A stretch of 64,000 nucleotides of DNA from Candidatus Gastranaerophilales bacterium (GTDB lineage Bacteria; Cyanobacteriota; Vampirovibrionia; Gastranaerophilales; Gastranaerophilaceae), in the NCBI GenBank assembly GCA_947588745.1, contig CANPYW010000007.1:1-64000 (forward strand), read 5' to 3'. Below, piece by piece: positions 1 through 7,876 of this stretch; the stretch's first letter is position 1, and every line of letters starts with the position of its first letter. Position numbers and translations under genes: made by a program. The notes beneath the pieces are model-generated. The model searched no databases. It was given only the letters and a program-made list of their open reading frames with translations, and had not been told where the DNA came from.

Positions 1-1
1 A

Positions 2-70
2 AAATTGTTTACCAAAACAACGATGAAGCGTGCGTGTTTTAGCACGCTTTTAGTTGAGGTTAACAATTTA
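2..70. repeat. long imperfect stem-loop downstream of dnaB
   Basis: An outer stem pairs about 2-13 with 59-70 (AAATTGTTTACC against GGTTAACAATTT, one T-T mismatch). Inside it lies a GC-rich hairpin, AAGCGTGC at about 28-35 against GCACGCTT at about 42-49. A further short CAAC/GTTG pair sits between the two stems. It follows the minus-strand stop of dnaB, so it could be the terminator of that operon, a processed 3' UTR or a small structured RNA. The window begins here, so the left neighbour is unknown. Confidence 0.45.
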
Positions 71-132
71 CTATACGCAGCATCTTGATTGAAATTTATT
101 TTGTTATTCGTTTTGCTTTTAATATTTAATTT

Positions 133-1497
133 TTATACAAATTCGGTAGTTTTAGTCGGATTTTTGAACTTTGTAATATTTGCTTGAAACAACAAATCAA
201 TTTTTCCCACAGAACCATTTCTGTGCTTTGCAATTATAACTTCCGCTTTTCCCTTATTTTCAACATCTTCCCTGTTATAGTATTCATCTCTGTATATAAA
301 CATTACAATATCAGCATCTTGTTCTATTGCACCCGAATCTCTTAAGTCTGATAGCATAGGACGCTTATCCGGACGCTGTTCAACTCCTCTTGAAAGCTGA
401 GATAAAGCTATTATAGGAACATCTAACTCTCTTGCAAGTCCTTTTAAAGAACGTGAAATTGCGGATATTTGCTGGTTTCTGTCATTGGGGTTTCCACCCT
501 CCATCAACTGCAAATAATCTATAACAATTAAACCCAGTTCTTTTTCTTCCATCATTAATCGTCTGCATTTTGCTTTTATATCAATTGCTGTTACACCCGA
601 TGTATCATCAATATATATCCTTGCATCCGACAATCTTGTCATTGCCTCAACAATTTTTTCCCAATCTTTCGGCTGAAGATTTCCAGTCCTTACTCTATCT
701 GCCTCAACCTCAGCTTCGGCACATAACATACGTTTTACAAGCTGCTGCTTGGGCATTTCGAGTGAAAATATCGCAACTCCTTTTTTACCCTTCAATGCTA
801 CATTTTGAGCTACATTCAACGCAAATGCCGTTTTTCCCATTGAAGGACGGGCCGCAAGTATGATTAAATCCGATTTTTGTAAACCCGATGTTATGTTATC
901 CAAATCGTAAAAACCGGTTGTTACACCCGTTAATTCATCTCTATTATTAAACCTGTTTTCGATTTCTTCATAGCTTGATACAACTAAATCTTGTATTGAA
1001 ACCAAATCAGCAGTATCTTTTTGTGCCGCTATGTTAAAAATCAACTTTTGGGCATCATCCAATACTTTGTCCGTATCATCACTTTCATAAGACATGGAAA
1101 CAATTTCCGAACCTGCATTTATCAATGCTCTTTTTATTTCCTTTTCTTGAATAATTTTGGCATAAAACTCAATATTTACAGTTGTTACAACATTTAATGC
1201 CAAATCATTAATATATGACCTTCCACCTGCTTTTTCGAGTTTTTCCTGATTTCTTAATTGTTCTGAAACGGTAACGATATCAATTGGTTCTGATTTTCGG
1301 AATAAATCCATAACAGCTTCATATATGATTTTATGAGCCGGCTTGTAAAAACTTTCAGGTTTTAAGAACTCAACAATTCTACCTAACGAAGCCGGATTAA
1401 CAAGTATAGCACCCAATACAGCCTCTTCGGCTTCTATACTTTGAGGCAACATTTTAAGCATAGCACCATCAGGCTTTGAAATCAGTTTATTCGCCAT
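133..1497 (-). CDS. dnaB: replicative DNA helicase DnaB
   Basis: Hexameric helicase that unwinds DNA at the replication fork and recruits primase. The 454 residues match the usual DnaB length. The N-terminal domain begins near residue 18 (PQSIEAEEAVLGAIL), and the RecA-like C-terminal domain carries a Walker A, AARPSMGKT, near residue 215 and a Walker B-like LIVIDYLQLM. The start is supported by AGAGGA seven bases before the ATG. It is the last gene of a short minus-strand group with the coiled-coil gene (37 nt upstream) and coaD. No intein is visible in the P-loop region, a common insertion site in DnaB. Family assignment is secure. Confidence 0.97.
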   Translation of the reverse strand: MANKLISKPDGAMLKMLPQSIEAEEAVLGAILVNPASLGRIVEFLKPESFYKPAHKIIYEAVMDLFRKSEPIDIVTVSEQLRNQEKLEKAGGRSYINDLALNVVTTVNIEFYAKIIQEKEIKRALINAGSEIVSMSYESDDTDKVLDDAQKLIFNIAAQKDTADLVSIQDLVVSSYEEIENRFNNRDELTGVTTGFYDLDNITSGLQKSDLIILAARPSMGKTAFALNVAQNVALKGKKGVAIFSLEMPKQQLVKRMLCAEAEVEADRVRTGNLQPKDWEKIVEAMTRLSDARIYIDDTSGVTAIDIKAKCRRLMMEEKELGLIVIDYLQLMEGGNPNDRNQQISAISRSLKGLARELDVPIIALSQLSRGVEQRPDKRPMLSDLRDSGAIEQDADIVMFIYRDEYYNREDVENKGKAEVIIAKHRNGSVGKIDLLFQANITKFKNPTKTTEFV

Positions 1498-1534
1498 TTT
1501 ATCCTCTATACCGTTTCAACCATTCCTTTTAACA

Positions 1535-2113
1535 CTACTCGGCTACTTCAACTTTTGGTCTGACAGTTTCCTTTGCCTGAACATCTTTACCGCCGTTTTT
1601 TTGCTGTGATAAATAATACTGACCGTTCTTTACTATCCTTTGTATTTGTTCTATATCACGTGATAAATCATTAAGAACCTGTTCTGCATAAGCTTGAGCT
1701 CCGTCTTTTGTTTTTAAAGCTTCTTGATATGCATTTCTTCTAATCATATCTGCTTCTTCAGCTGCTTTATTTTTCATTTCTTCACAGCTATCTTTTACTT
1801 GTTTTTGTATTTTTCCGGCCTTTTCTCTTACGGCTCTTATCAATTCCGATTCACTTAACAGACTTGCCGCAGTGTTTTGAGCTTCGCTAATTATTCTGTC
1901 GGCTCTGCTTTGAGCTTCCAAATAAATATCATCACGCCTTTTTAATATCATCTCTGCCGTTTTTATTTCTTCAGGTAATATTGCTCTTATCTTGCTTAAC
2001 ACGTCTTGTATATCATCCGTATTCATAAACAAACAATAACTGCCTATATGAAATTTGTTATCCAGCATTTCATCAGCTTCATCTATTAAATGACTTACTC
2101 TTAATTCTGCCAT
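1535..2113 (-). CDS. coiled-coil protein, DivIVA/Cdv3-like
   Basis: A 192-residue, strongly charged and mostly helical protein. An N-terminal segment of about 60 residues (MAELRVSHLIDEADEML) is followed by a long heptad-rich region rich in Ala, Glu, Lys and Arg (about 60-165) and a polar tail. It resembles DivIVA-type and ATP-synthase-b-like coiled coils. From memory, cyanobacteria often carry a Cdv3/DivIVA-like division gene near coaD, and here the gene begins 4 nt after the coaD stop, inside the same operon. AAAGGT precedes the ATG. A role in cell division or polar organisation is inference from family resemblance and neighbourhood. No enzymatic motif is seen. Confidence 0.55.
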   Translation of the reverse strand: MAELRVSHLIDEADEMLDNKFHIGSYCLFMNTDDIQDVLSKIRAILPEEIKTAEMILKRRDDIYLEAQSRADRIISEAQNTAASLLSESELIRAVREKAGKIQKQVKDSCEEMKNKAAEEADMIRRNAYQEALKTKDGAQAYAEQVLNDLSRDIEQIQRIVKNGQYYLSQQKNGGKDVQAKETVRPKVEVAE

Positions 2114-2117
2114 GTTT

Positions 2118-2600
2118 TTAACCTTTCATATATTTTAATTCTAAATATTTTGCCACAGGTTCGGGAACAAATTTTGATACATCGCCTTTCATTAACGCAA
2201 CCTCTCTTACGGTTCCGGATGATATAAAATTATATTTCGGCTTAGTTATTAAAAATACTGTATGTATTTCCGAACATAATGCACTATTTGCTTGAGATAA
2301 TTGCATTTCATATTCAAAATCCGATACTGCCCGCAATCCTCTGATTAATACGTTTGCATTCTTTTTTTTGGCATATTCTATTGTTAATCCGTCAAAACTG
2401 TCCACTTCAACGTTCGGTATTTCTTTAACCGCTTCTTTGATTAACATTATTCTGTCTTCTAACGGTAAAAAACTTTTCTTGTTTATATTCACTGATACAC
2501 ATAAAATGACTTTATCAAATATATCGGCAGCCCTTTTTAGGACATCTAAATGCCCTTTTGTTATAGGATCAAAGCTTCCGGGATATATTGCCGTTTTCAA
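2118..2600 (-). CDS. coaD: phosphopantetheine adenylyltransferase
   Basis: Catalyses the penultimate step of coenzyme A synthesis, joining 4'-phosphopantetheine and ATP to give dephospho-CoA. The nucleotidyltransferase signature YPGSFDPITKGH is at residues 6-17, with the TKGH active-site motif. The C-terminal ISSGTVREV matches the ISST-x-VRE motif. At 160 residues it has the normal length. The start is a TTG codon (MKTAIYPG) preceded by AAAAGGT at a good distance, and no upstream ATG fits better. The coiled-coil gene follows 4 nt after the stop, so the two are very likely co-transcribed. Confidence 0.97.
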   Translation of the reverse strand: MKTAIYPGSFDPITKGHLDVLKRAADIFDKVILCVSVNINKKSFLPLEDRIMLIKEAVKEIPNVEVDSFDGLTIEYAKKKNANVLIRGLRAVSDFEYEMQLSQANSALCSEIHTVFLITKPKYNFISSGTVREVALMKGDVSKFVPEPVAKYLELKYMKG

Positions 2601-2770
2601 TTTTTTTACCTTTTTCTATCCATACTCTCATTATATTGCAATTATAATTCTTAGATTATTTACAATCACTAAAAGTTTAGGATTATTTACAATATTTAAA
2701 ATCCAGTATTTTCAGCACTCTTAGAATTCGTTTTAAGAAATTTTACAAAATTCAAGCATGCTTATTAAAT

Positions 2771-3718
2771 TTATCTTTTTGCGAAATAATATGCCAGATT
2801 TTCATAAACGGTCTGCTCTTTTATATACGATTTCAGCATTTGTTTTGCTTTTTCGATTTCTTTTATATCCCGAAATATAATATTCATAAGAACATTATCA
2901 GACGTGTTATTTTTCAAAATTTCGGTTAAATAATATTGAATACAATCAAGTATATACAAAGGTTTTAGGTCATTATCAATTTGATAAGTCAATAATGTTT
3001 GAGCGAAATCAATTGCTCGATTTATATCGAATACGGGATACGTTGAAAAATATTGTTTAAAAAATTCGTAATTATATTCTATATGCTTTGTATCCGGAGT
3101 ATAAAAAGCTTGTGAGCGAGATACTATTGTTTGAAGCAGGTCATCTTTGTTATTTGTCAAAAATATAAAAGTTACATTTGATGAAGGTTCTTCTATGGAT
3201 TTCAGCATAGCATTTGCCGCAACACTTGAAAAACAGCTTGTGCTTATCCCTGACGGATACCATATTTTATTTTCATCCGTTTCCTGCGGCAAACCGTATC
3301 CGCTTTGCATAAACTCGTCATATTCCGTCTTTTCCGATAAAGACAGATTTTTCATTTCGGCATCGCAAAATATAAATACCCTGTGATAATCGGATGAATT
3401 AACCAATGTATCCAACACCATATTTATCTGTTCTTCCGAAATTACCGTTTTACTCGTATCGGTTTTATTATCTATCTTTGAGACTGTCATAACAGCGGGA
3501 TGTTTATTTTCTCTAATCCAACGGCAATTTTGACAATTGCAATCTTCTCTTTTATCTTCCAAACAATTAAGCTGTCTTGCAATCTCAAGTGCAAGCAAAT
3601 ACTGCATATAGCCGTTACTGCCGTAAAATATCAACGAATGGAACAGTCTGTTTTGTTCCACTGCCGTTTTAAAAAAGTTACATAAATACGGATATTTTTT
3701 TACTGATATTTTATTCAT
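2771..3718 (-). CDS. holB: DNA polymerase III delta-prime subunit (clamp loader)
   Basis: 315 residues with an AAA+ clamp-loader fold. A zinc-binding cysteine cluster (CLEDKREDCNCQNCRW) sits near residues 52-67 as in DnaX/HolB. The sensor region contains NAMLKSIEEPSSNVTFIFLT and the SRSQ arginine-finger-like motif follows. The P-loop position reads YGSNGYMQY with no GKT/S, as expected for delta prime, which stabilises the clamp loader without hydrolysing ATP. The gene begins 1 nt after holA and has no clear Shine-Dalgarno, so translational coupling is likely. About 50 extra residues lie between the zinc module and the NAML motif. Confidence 0.85.
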   Translation of the reverse strand: MNKISVKKYPYLCNFFKTAVEQNRLFHSLIFYGSNGYMQYLLALEIARQLNCLEDKREDCNCQNCRWIRENKHPAVMTVSKIDNKTDTSKTVISEEQINMVLDTLVNSSDYHRVFIFCDAEMKNLSLSEKTEYDEFMQSGYGLPQETDENKIWYPSGISTSCFSSVAANAMLKSIEEPSSNVTFIFLTNNKDDLLQTIVSRSQAFYTPDTKHIEYNYEFFKQYFSTYPVFDINRAIDFAQTLLTYQIDNDLKPLYILDCIQYYLTEILKNNTSDNVLMNIIFRDIKEIEKAKQMLKSYIKEQTVYENLAYYFAKR

Positions 3719-3719
3719 A

Positions 3720-4688
3720 CTAACTTAATAATGCAAGCTCCAATGCTGTTTCACTCAATATTGACTGCCCCGATTTCATTTTATATTCGGCATTAATCAG
3801 ATTTTCTCTTATTTTTATCAATTTATCAAGCGAAGTCTTTCTTAATTTTTCCTGCGTTTTCATAATTATAAACTCATGAAGTTTTAACTTCATTGCAATG
3901 TCTTTCGCACTCATTTTTTTTTCATAATTTTTTATGTAAATAAATCGCTGAAAATTAGTTTGAAGCACAGAAAAAACTTCAAGCGGATGTCTTTTTTCAG
4001 TTAACAGATTATACTGTTTAAGAACTTCATTTTTATTGCCTTGAATAATTAAATCCGCAAGTACAAAAACATCCTCGGAAGATGAACAATATTTTCTTAC
4101 AGAGTCACTATTCACAGCATTTTTAGGGTGAACAGCAATTTTTAATTTTTCAAGCTCTGAATCCAATAAAGTTAAATTTGCACCAAGCTGTTCTATAAGC
4201 ATGGTTACAGCATTGGTATCAATTGATAATTCTTTTTCTTTTGCCATTTTTACTATTTGAGCATTCAACTCTTTTTGATATGTTTTAAATTGAGAAAATT
4301 CCCGAACCTGAGCATATTTTGAAATCGTCTTATAAAGTTTTTTCCTTGAATCGGGCTTTTTATTTTCGTCACGAGCCGTTTTACATACAAAAATTATATT
4401 AACGCTTTCATTTATGGTTGACAAAGCACTATTTATACACTCAATTTGCTTATCATCAAAACTGAGTCTATTGCCTATGAAATATTTATCCATATTAATA
4501 ACGGTTAAGGTATTACCAAACATAAGCGGAGTTGATTGAATACATTCCATGAACGTATTAAAAGGGGGATTATCAAATATTTTATAGGACATTGACATAA
4601 AAGAAACGTCAAGAAGCTCGTTTTTGAGCCTCTTGATTTCTTTTTCCATTAAATATTCTTCTTGTCCGTAATACAAAAATAAAGCCAT
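3720..4688 (-). CDS. holA: DNA polymerase III delta subunit (clamp loader)
   Basis: 322 residues, the usual HolA length. The start MALFLYYGQEEYLMEKEI matches the typical opening of delta, a G-x-E-x-x-L motif on the first strand. FKTYQKELNAQIVKMAKE and the MLIEQLGANLTLLDSELEKL segment match the conserved middle region, and a helical collar domain follows (FSVLQTNFQRFIYIKNYE). Delta opens the beta sliding clamp. The gene follows the ROK kinase by 9 nt and precedes holB by 1 nt, giving a compact minus-strand operon. Confidence 0.88.
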   Translation of the reverse strand: MALFLYYGQEEYLMEKEIKRLKNELLDVSFMSMSYKIFDNPPFNTFMECIQSTPLMFGNTLTVINMDKYFIGNRLSFDDKQIECINSALSTINESVNIIFVCKTARDENKKPDSRKKLYKTISKYAQVREFSQFKTYQKELNAQIVKMAKEKELSIDTNAVTMLIEQLGANLTLLDSELEKLKIAVHPKNAVNSDSVRKYCSSSEDVFVLADLIIQGNKNEVLKQYNLLTEKRHPLEVFSVLQTNFQRFIYIKNYEKKMSAKDIAMKLKLHEFIIMKTQEKLRKTSLDKLIKIRENLINAEYKMKSGQSILSETALELALLS

Positions 4689-4697
4689 AATTCAAAT

Positions 4698-5660
4698 CTA
4701 ATTTTCAATTAATAAACTTGCCCCGATTACACCTGCGGTATTCCCCAGTTCTGCATGAACAATCTCGACCGCCGCACCTTGAATAGGCATAGCACGCTTT
4801 TTTAAAGCTTCTTTTATAGGTGTAAATAATAAATCGCCGGCATCAGCAACTCCTCCTCCGATTACGACTTTTTCAGGATTCAATAAGTTTACTACACTTG
4901 CTAAACCAATACCAATATAGTTTCCGACTATTTCAAATATTTTTTTTGCAACCACATCACCCTGTTTTGCCGACTCCGCTACAATATAAGGAGTTATATC
5001 CGGATTAGCTAATTCTCTGTATTTAGTTGATTTTCCACCTTTTATATATTCTTCAGCCAGTGCAACAATTGCAGGGCCTGAAGCAAAAGCTTCCAAACAT
5101 CCGGTATCTCCGCACCCGCAAATAGGGCCGCCTTCCATTTGAAGTTTTATATGACCTAATTCACCTGCCGCATTGCTTGCACCACGAACTAATTTCCCGT
5201 TTAGTATTAATCCGGAGCCTATACCCGTTCCGACTGTTATGCAAATCATATTTTTTGCACCTTTTCCTGCTCCAAAATTCAATTCAGCAAGTGCGGCACA
5301 TCTCACATCATTATCCACTTTAACGGGAATACCGAATTCATTTGAAACAATATCCGCAATAGGTATATTAACCCACCCAGGAATATTCGGAGCCAGCCTT
5401 ACAATCCCGTTATCACAGTCTATTTGCCCCGGAAATCCAAATCCAATTCCGTCTATATTTTCTTTTGCAACTTTTGAATCCTTCATTAAATCTTTTATTG
5501 CTTTTATTATATTGGAAATCGTATATTCATAGCCCATTTCGGCACGTGTAGGAACGGTATCCGAATACACAATGCTGCCTGTTTTATCTACCAAAGCTAC
5601 TTTAACGTTTGTACCACCAACATCAACCCCAATTTTATACCTTTTTGAAACGATAGCCAT
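4698..5660 (-). CDS. ROK-family glucokinase
   Basis: 320 residues. The N-terminal ATP-binding loop is GVDVGGTNVKVALVD. The ROK zinc motif CGCGDTGCLEAFASG and the sugar-binding GELGHIK segment (catalytic His) are present, along with the second phosphate loop VGTGIGSG. This predicts phosphorylation of glucose or a related hexose at O6. An in-frame ATG lies five codons upstream (5675), but AAGGAG sits seven bases before the ATG at 5660, so 5660 is the better start. An extended -10 (TGCTATGAT) lies about 40 nt upstream. It leads the holA-holB operon, which probably reflects packing, not function. Confidence 0.88.
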   Translation of the reverse strand: MAIVSKRYKIGVDVGGTNVKVALVDKTGSIVYSDTVPTRAEMGYEYTISNIIKAIKDLMKDSKVAKENIDGIGFGFPGQIDCDNGIVRLAPNIPGWVNIPIADIVSNEFGIPVKVDNDVRCAALAELNFGAGKGAKNMICITVGTGIGSGLILNGKLVRGASNAAGELGHIKLQMEGGPICGCGDTGCLEAFASGPAIVALAEEYIKGGKSTKYRELANPDITPYIVAESAKQGDVVAKKIFEIVGNYIGIGLASVVNLLNPEKVVIGGGVADAGDLLFTPIKEALKKRAMPIQGAAVEIVHAELGNTAGVIGASLLIEN

Positions 5661-5731
5661 AAATATCTCCTTCAATACATATTCCTTTTAAAATCATAGC
5701 ATAAAAAGATATTTAGCTGGAAATTTATAAT

Positions 5732-5763
5732 AAAGAGGGAGAAACTTTTTGTTTCTCCCTTTG
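5732..5763. terminator. hairpin terminator
   Basis: AGGGAGAAAC (5736-5745) and GTTTCTCCCT (5751-5760) form a perfect ten-base stem around a five-T loop. It lies between the minus-strand gene for the 43-residue membrane peptide and the ROK gene, so it probably ends the peptide transcript. T runs are weak on both sides. Confidence 0.7.
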
Positions 5764-5769
5764 TTAAGG

Positions 5770-5901
5770 TTAAGCAGCTGTTTGCTGTTGAGTCATATTT
5801 TCGGAATTTGAAGACTCCGAACCCTGATGTTTTTTCTTCATATATTTTGCTACGCCTACACCAAGTCCAACCATAGCACCTAACATTAGAAGTTTATTCA
5901 T
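5770..5901 (-). CDS. small single-pass membrane protein (43 aa)
   Basis: A 43-codon ORF with a good ribosome binding site (GGGAGGA about 7 bases before the ATG) and a hairpin terminator just after it. The product starts MNKLLMLGAMVGLGVGVAKY, a glycine-rich transmembrane segment at about residues 4-19. A basic patch (MKKKHQ) follows, then a polar Ser/Gln/Thr tail. The GxxxG-like spacing suggests helix packing. The positive patch after the helix predicts an outside N-terminus and a cytoplasmic tail. Function unknown. Its own RBS and terminator argue that it is a real gene. Confidence 0.65.
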   Translation of the reverse strand: MNKLLMLGAMVGLGVGVAKYMKKKHQGSESSNSENMTQQQTAA

Positions 5902-6060
5902 AATATTTCCTCCCTGTTTAATCATAGTTATGTTAACAATCTCAAACACACATTGCTATATGTTAATGGTAAAACCTAAGGGATAATTGGCTCTTGTTAT
6001 CGGGTATAATAATCATTATAACTATTTTCTTAACTCATATTATAAATATCATAATTAATA

Positions 6061-6069
6061 TGCTACAAT
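6061..6069 (+). promoter_or_regulatory. extended -10 promoter of the SulP gene, leaderless type
   Basis: TGC then TACAAT (6064-6069), an extended -10 element. Exactly six bases separate it from the ATG at 6076 and no Shine-Dalgarno is present. The predicted transcription start falls on or beside the start codon. Confidence 0.55.
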
Positions 6070-6075
6070 TGAATA

Positions 6076-7671
6076 ATGTTTAATGAAAAATTCAAAAGCT
6101 TTACAGGTAATATTTTTGGCGGATTAAATGCTGCAATAATAGCACTTCCGCAGGCTTTAGCGTTTGGTATTGCGACTGGGTTCGGTGCTGCTGCCGGAAT
6201 TTGGGGAACAATCATTTTATGTTTTTCTTCCGCTTTAATTTCGGGAAAACTTCCTATCATTTCGGGCATTACGGGGCCTGTTACTATTGCAACCGCTTCT
6301 ATAATGATGTCATTTAATTTTGATAAATCTTCAGTTCTCACAATTATTGCTTTGGCTGGAATATTTCAGTTGATATTTGCAATGACTCCTTTTTCAAACA
6401 TTATAAAATACATTCCATATCCCGTAATATCGGGCTTTCTTAACGGCATCGGAGTAATTATAATTATTATGCAGTTAAACCCTTTAATAGGCGGTAAAGT
6501 AATGTCCAATACCGTTACAAGCATTTCAGCATTTTCGCATAATATACATGCCGTTAACTTTGAAGCCTTAACATTGGGGCTTTTAACCCTTTTTATCATA
6601 TTTATAATACCTAAAAAATTTAATAAAATTATACCTTCCGAGGCACTTGCACTTATTTTATGCACTATAATCGCCTCTAAATTTAATATAAAGACAGAAA
6701 CGATTTCGAATATATCTAATTCTTTGCCCGATTTTCATATACTCAAATTCAATTTTCAAGAGATAATAACACATATTCATTACTCCATGGTGCTTGCAAT
6801 CGTTCTTTCTGCGGAAAGTTTATTAACCGTTCTTGTTTCGGAGTCTTTATTAAAGACAAAGGCTTCTCCGCAAAGAATAATGGCCGGACAAGGGATAGGA
6901 AATATATTAAGTGCATTTTTCGGATGTCTTCCGGGTTCTGCTGCGACAATGAGAACAGTTGCAGCTATAAATGCAGGTGCTACAAGAAAATCCGCTGCAA
7001 TATTAAGTGCAATTATTTTGACTCTGCCAATTTTCCTGCTTTCTTCGTTTGTTTCTCAAATTCCGCTTTGCGTTCTTGCAGGAATACTTATTAAAACAGG
7101 CTATAACATAATAGATGTTAAATTACTTAAGGTATTAAAATACGCACCTAAAGAAGATTTATACATATTAATCCTCGTATTTATTCTTACCGTATTTTAC
7201 AACCTTATAGCTGCAATTGGTATAGGAATAACGGGGGCAGCAATACTTTATGCCAAAAAGATGGCTGATAAAGCCACGCTTGTACATAAAACAGTATATA
7301 ATGATGAAATTATCAAGCTTGAAAAGGACATTGACATAAATTATCATCATAAAATCAGAATTGTACATATTTACGGGCCTTTTTTCTTTGGTTCTGCAAC
7401 TCAGCTTGTTTCACAGTTTGAAGAAATTTGGGGAACTCAATACCTTATTTTAGATTACCCCTCGGATGATTTACTTGATATTTCGGCTATATTTGCACTT
7501 GAGGACATTATAACAAGACTTAAGGCTCAAGATATAAAGACAGTACTTGTTTTAAACAACGAAGAAGTCTTTAACCAGCTTGAAACACACAAAATAATTC
7601 CGCAATTTGATAATGTATTTTTTAATGAAATTCAGGCAATTGAATTTGTTAAATCTTGCTTATCGAAATAA
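6076..7671 (+). CDS. SulP-family anion transporter with STAS domain
   Basis: 531 residues. An N-terminal hydrophobic domain of about ten or more membrane spans (residues 10-395) contains the SulP signature region (NAAIIALPQALAFGIATG) and the GITGPVTIATA segment. A cytoplasmic C-terminal STAS domain follows (about 420-530, with ILDYPSDDLLDISAIFALEDI). SulP proteins carry sulfate, bicarbonate or other anions. The substrate cannot be read here, and no sulfate-assimilation or carbonic anhydrase gene is nearby. The gene is monocistronic between a divergent minus-strand gene and the nrd operon. An ATG preceded by an extended -10 supports the start. Confidence 0.9.
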   Translation: MFNEKFKSFTGNIFGGLNAAIIALPQALAFGIATGFGAAAGIWGTIILCFSSALISGKLPIISGITGPVTIATASIMMSFNFDKSSVLTIIALAGIFQLIFAMTPFSNIIKYIPYPVISGFLNGIGVIIIIMQLNPLIGGKVMSNTVTSISAFSHNIHAVNFEALTLGLLTLFIIFIIPKKFNKIIPSEALALILCTIIASKFNIKTETISNISNSLPDFHILKFNFQEIITHIHYSMVLAIVLSAESLLTVLVSESLLKTKASPQRIMAGQGIGNILSAFFGCLPGSAATMRTVAAINAGATRKSAAILSAIILTLPIFLLSSFVSQIPLCVLAGILIKTGYNIIDVKLLKVLKYAPKEDLYILILVFILTVFYNLIAAIGIGITGAAILYAKKMADKATLVHKTVYNDEIIKLEKDIDINYHHKIRIVHIYGPFFFGSATQLVSQFEEIWGTQYLILDYPSDDLLDISAIFALEDIITRLKAQDIKTVLVLNNEEVFNQLETHKIIPQFDNVFFNEIQAIEFVKSCLSK

Positions 7672-7818
7672 AAACATTCATTCGGGCAATTAAATTAGTT
7701 TTGCTTTAACAAAATTTTATCAATAAAAAACAGATTTTAGAGTTTACAGAGAAAAAAAAATATTGTAAAATAAAAATAAATCATGAGATTTGGGATATAA
7801 ATTAAAAGATGTAAAATG

Positions 7819-7832
7819 CGTAATTTATTACG
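7819..7832. promoter_or_regulatory. inverted repeat upstream of nrdD
   Basis: CGTAAT-TT-ATTACG, six-base perfect arms, 45 bp before the nrdD start codon in a 205-bp gap that otherwise holds A/T-rich sequence. It could be an operator or a weak hairpin in the leader. It does not match the NrdR box I know (ACACTATATATTGTGT-like). Confidence 0.35.
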
Positions 7833-7876
7833 TGTTTTTGTATATGCTAAAGATTATGTAAACAGGGGGGATAGTC

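Noticed and set aside
2641-2700. Repeated GATTATTTACAAT upstream of coaD
   Set aside because: Two copies about 30 bp apart in very AT-rich DNA; too short and too simple for a repeat array or CRISPR.
6063-6341. 92-aa ORF antisense to the SulP start
   Set aside because: It lies opposite strong membrane-helix coding sequence and has no ribosome binding site or promoter.
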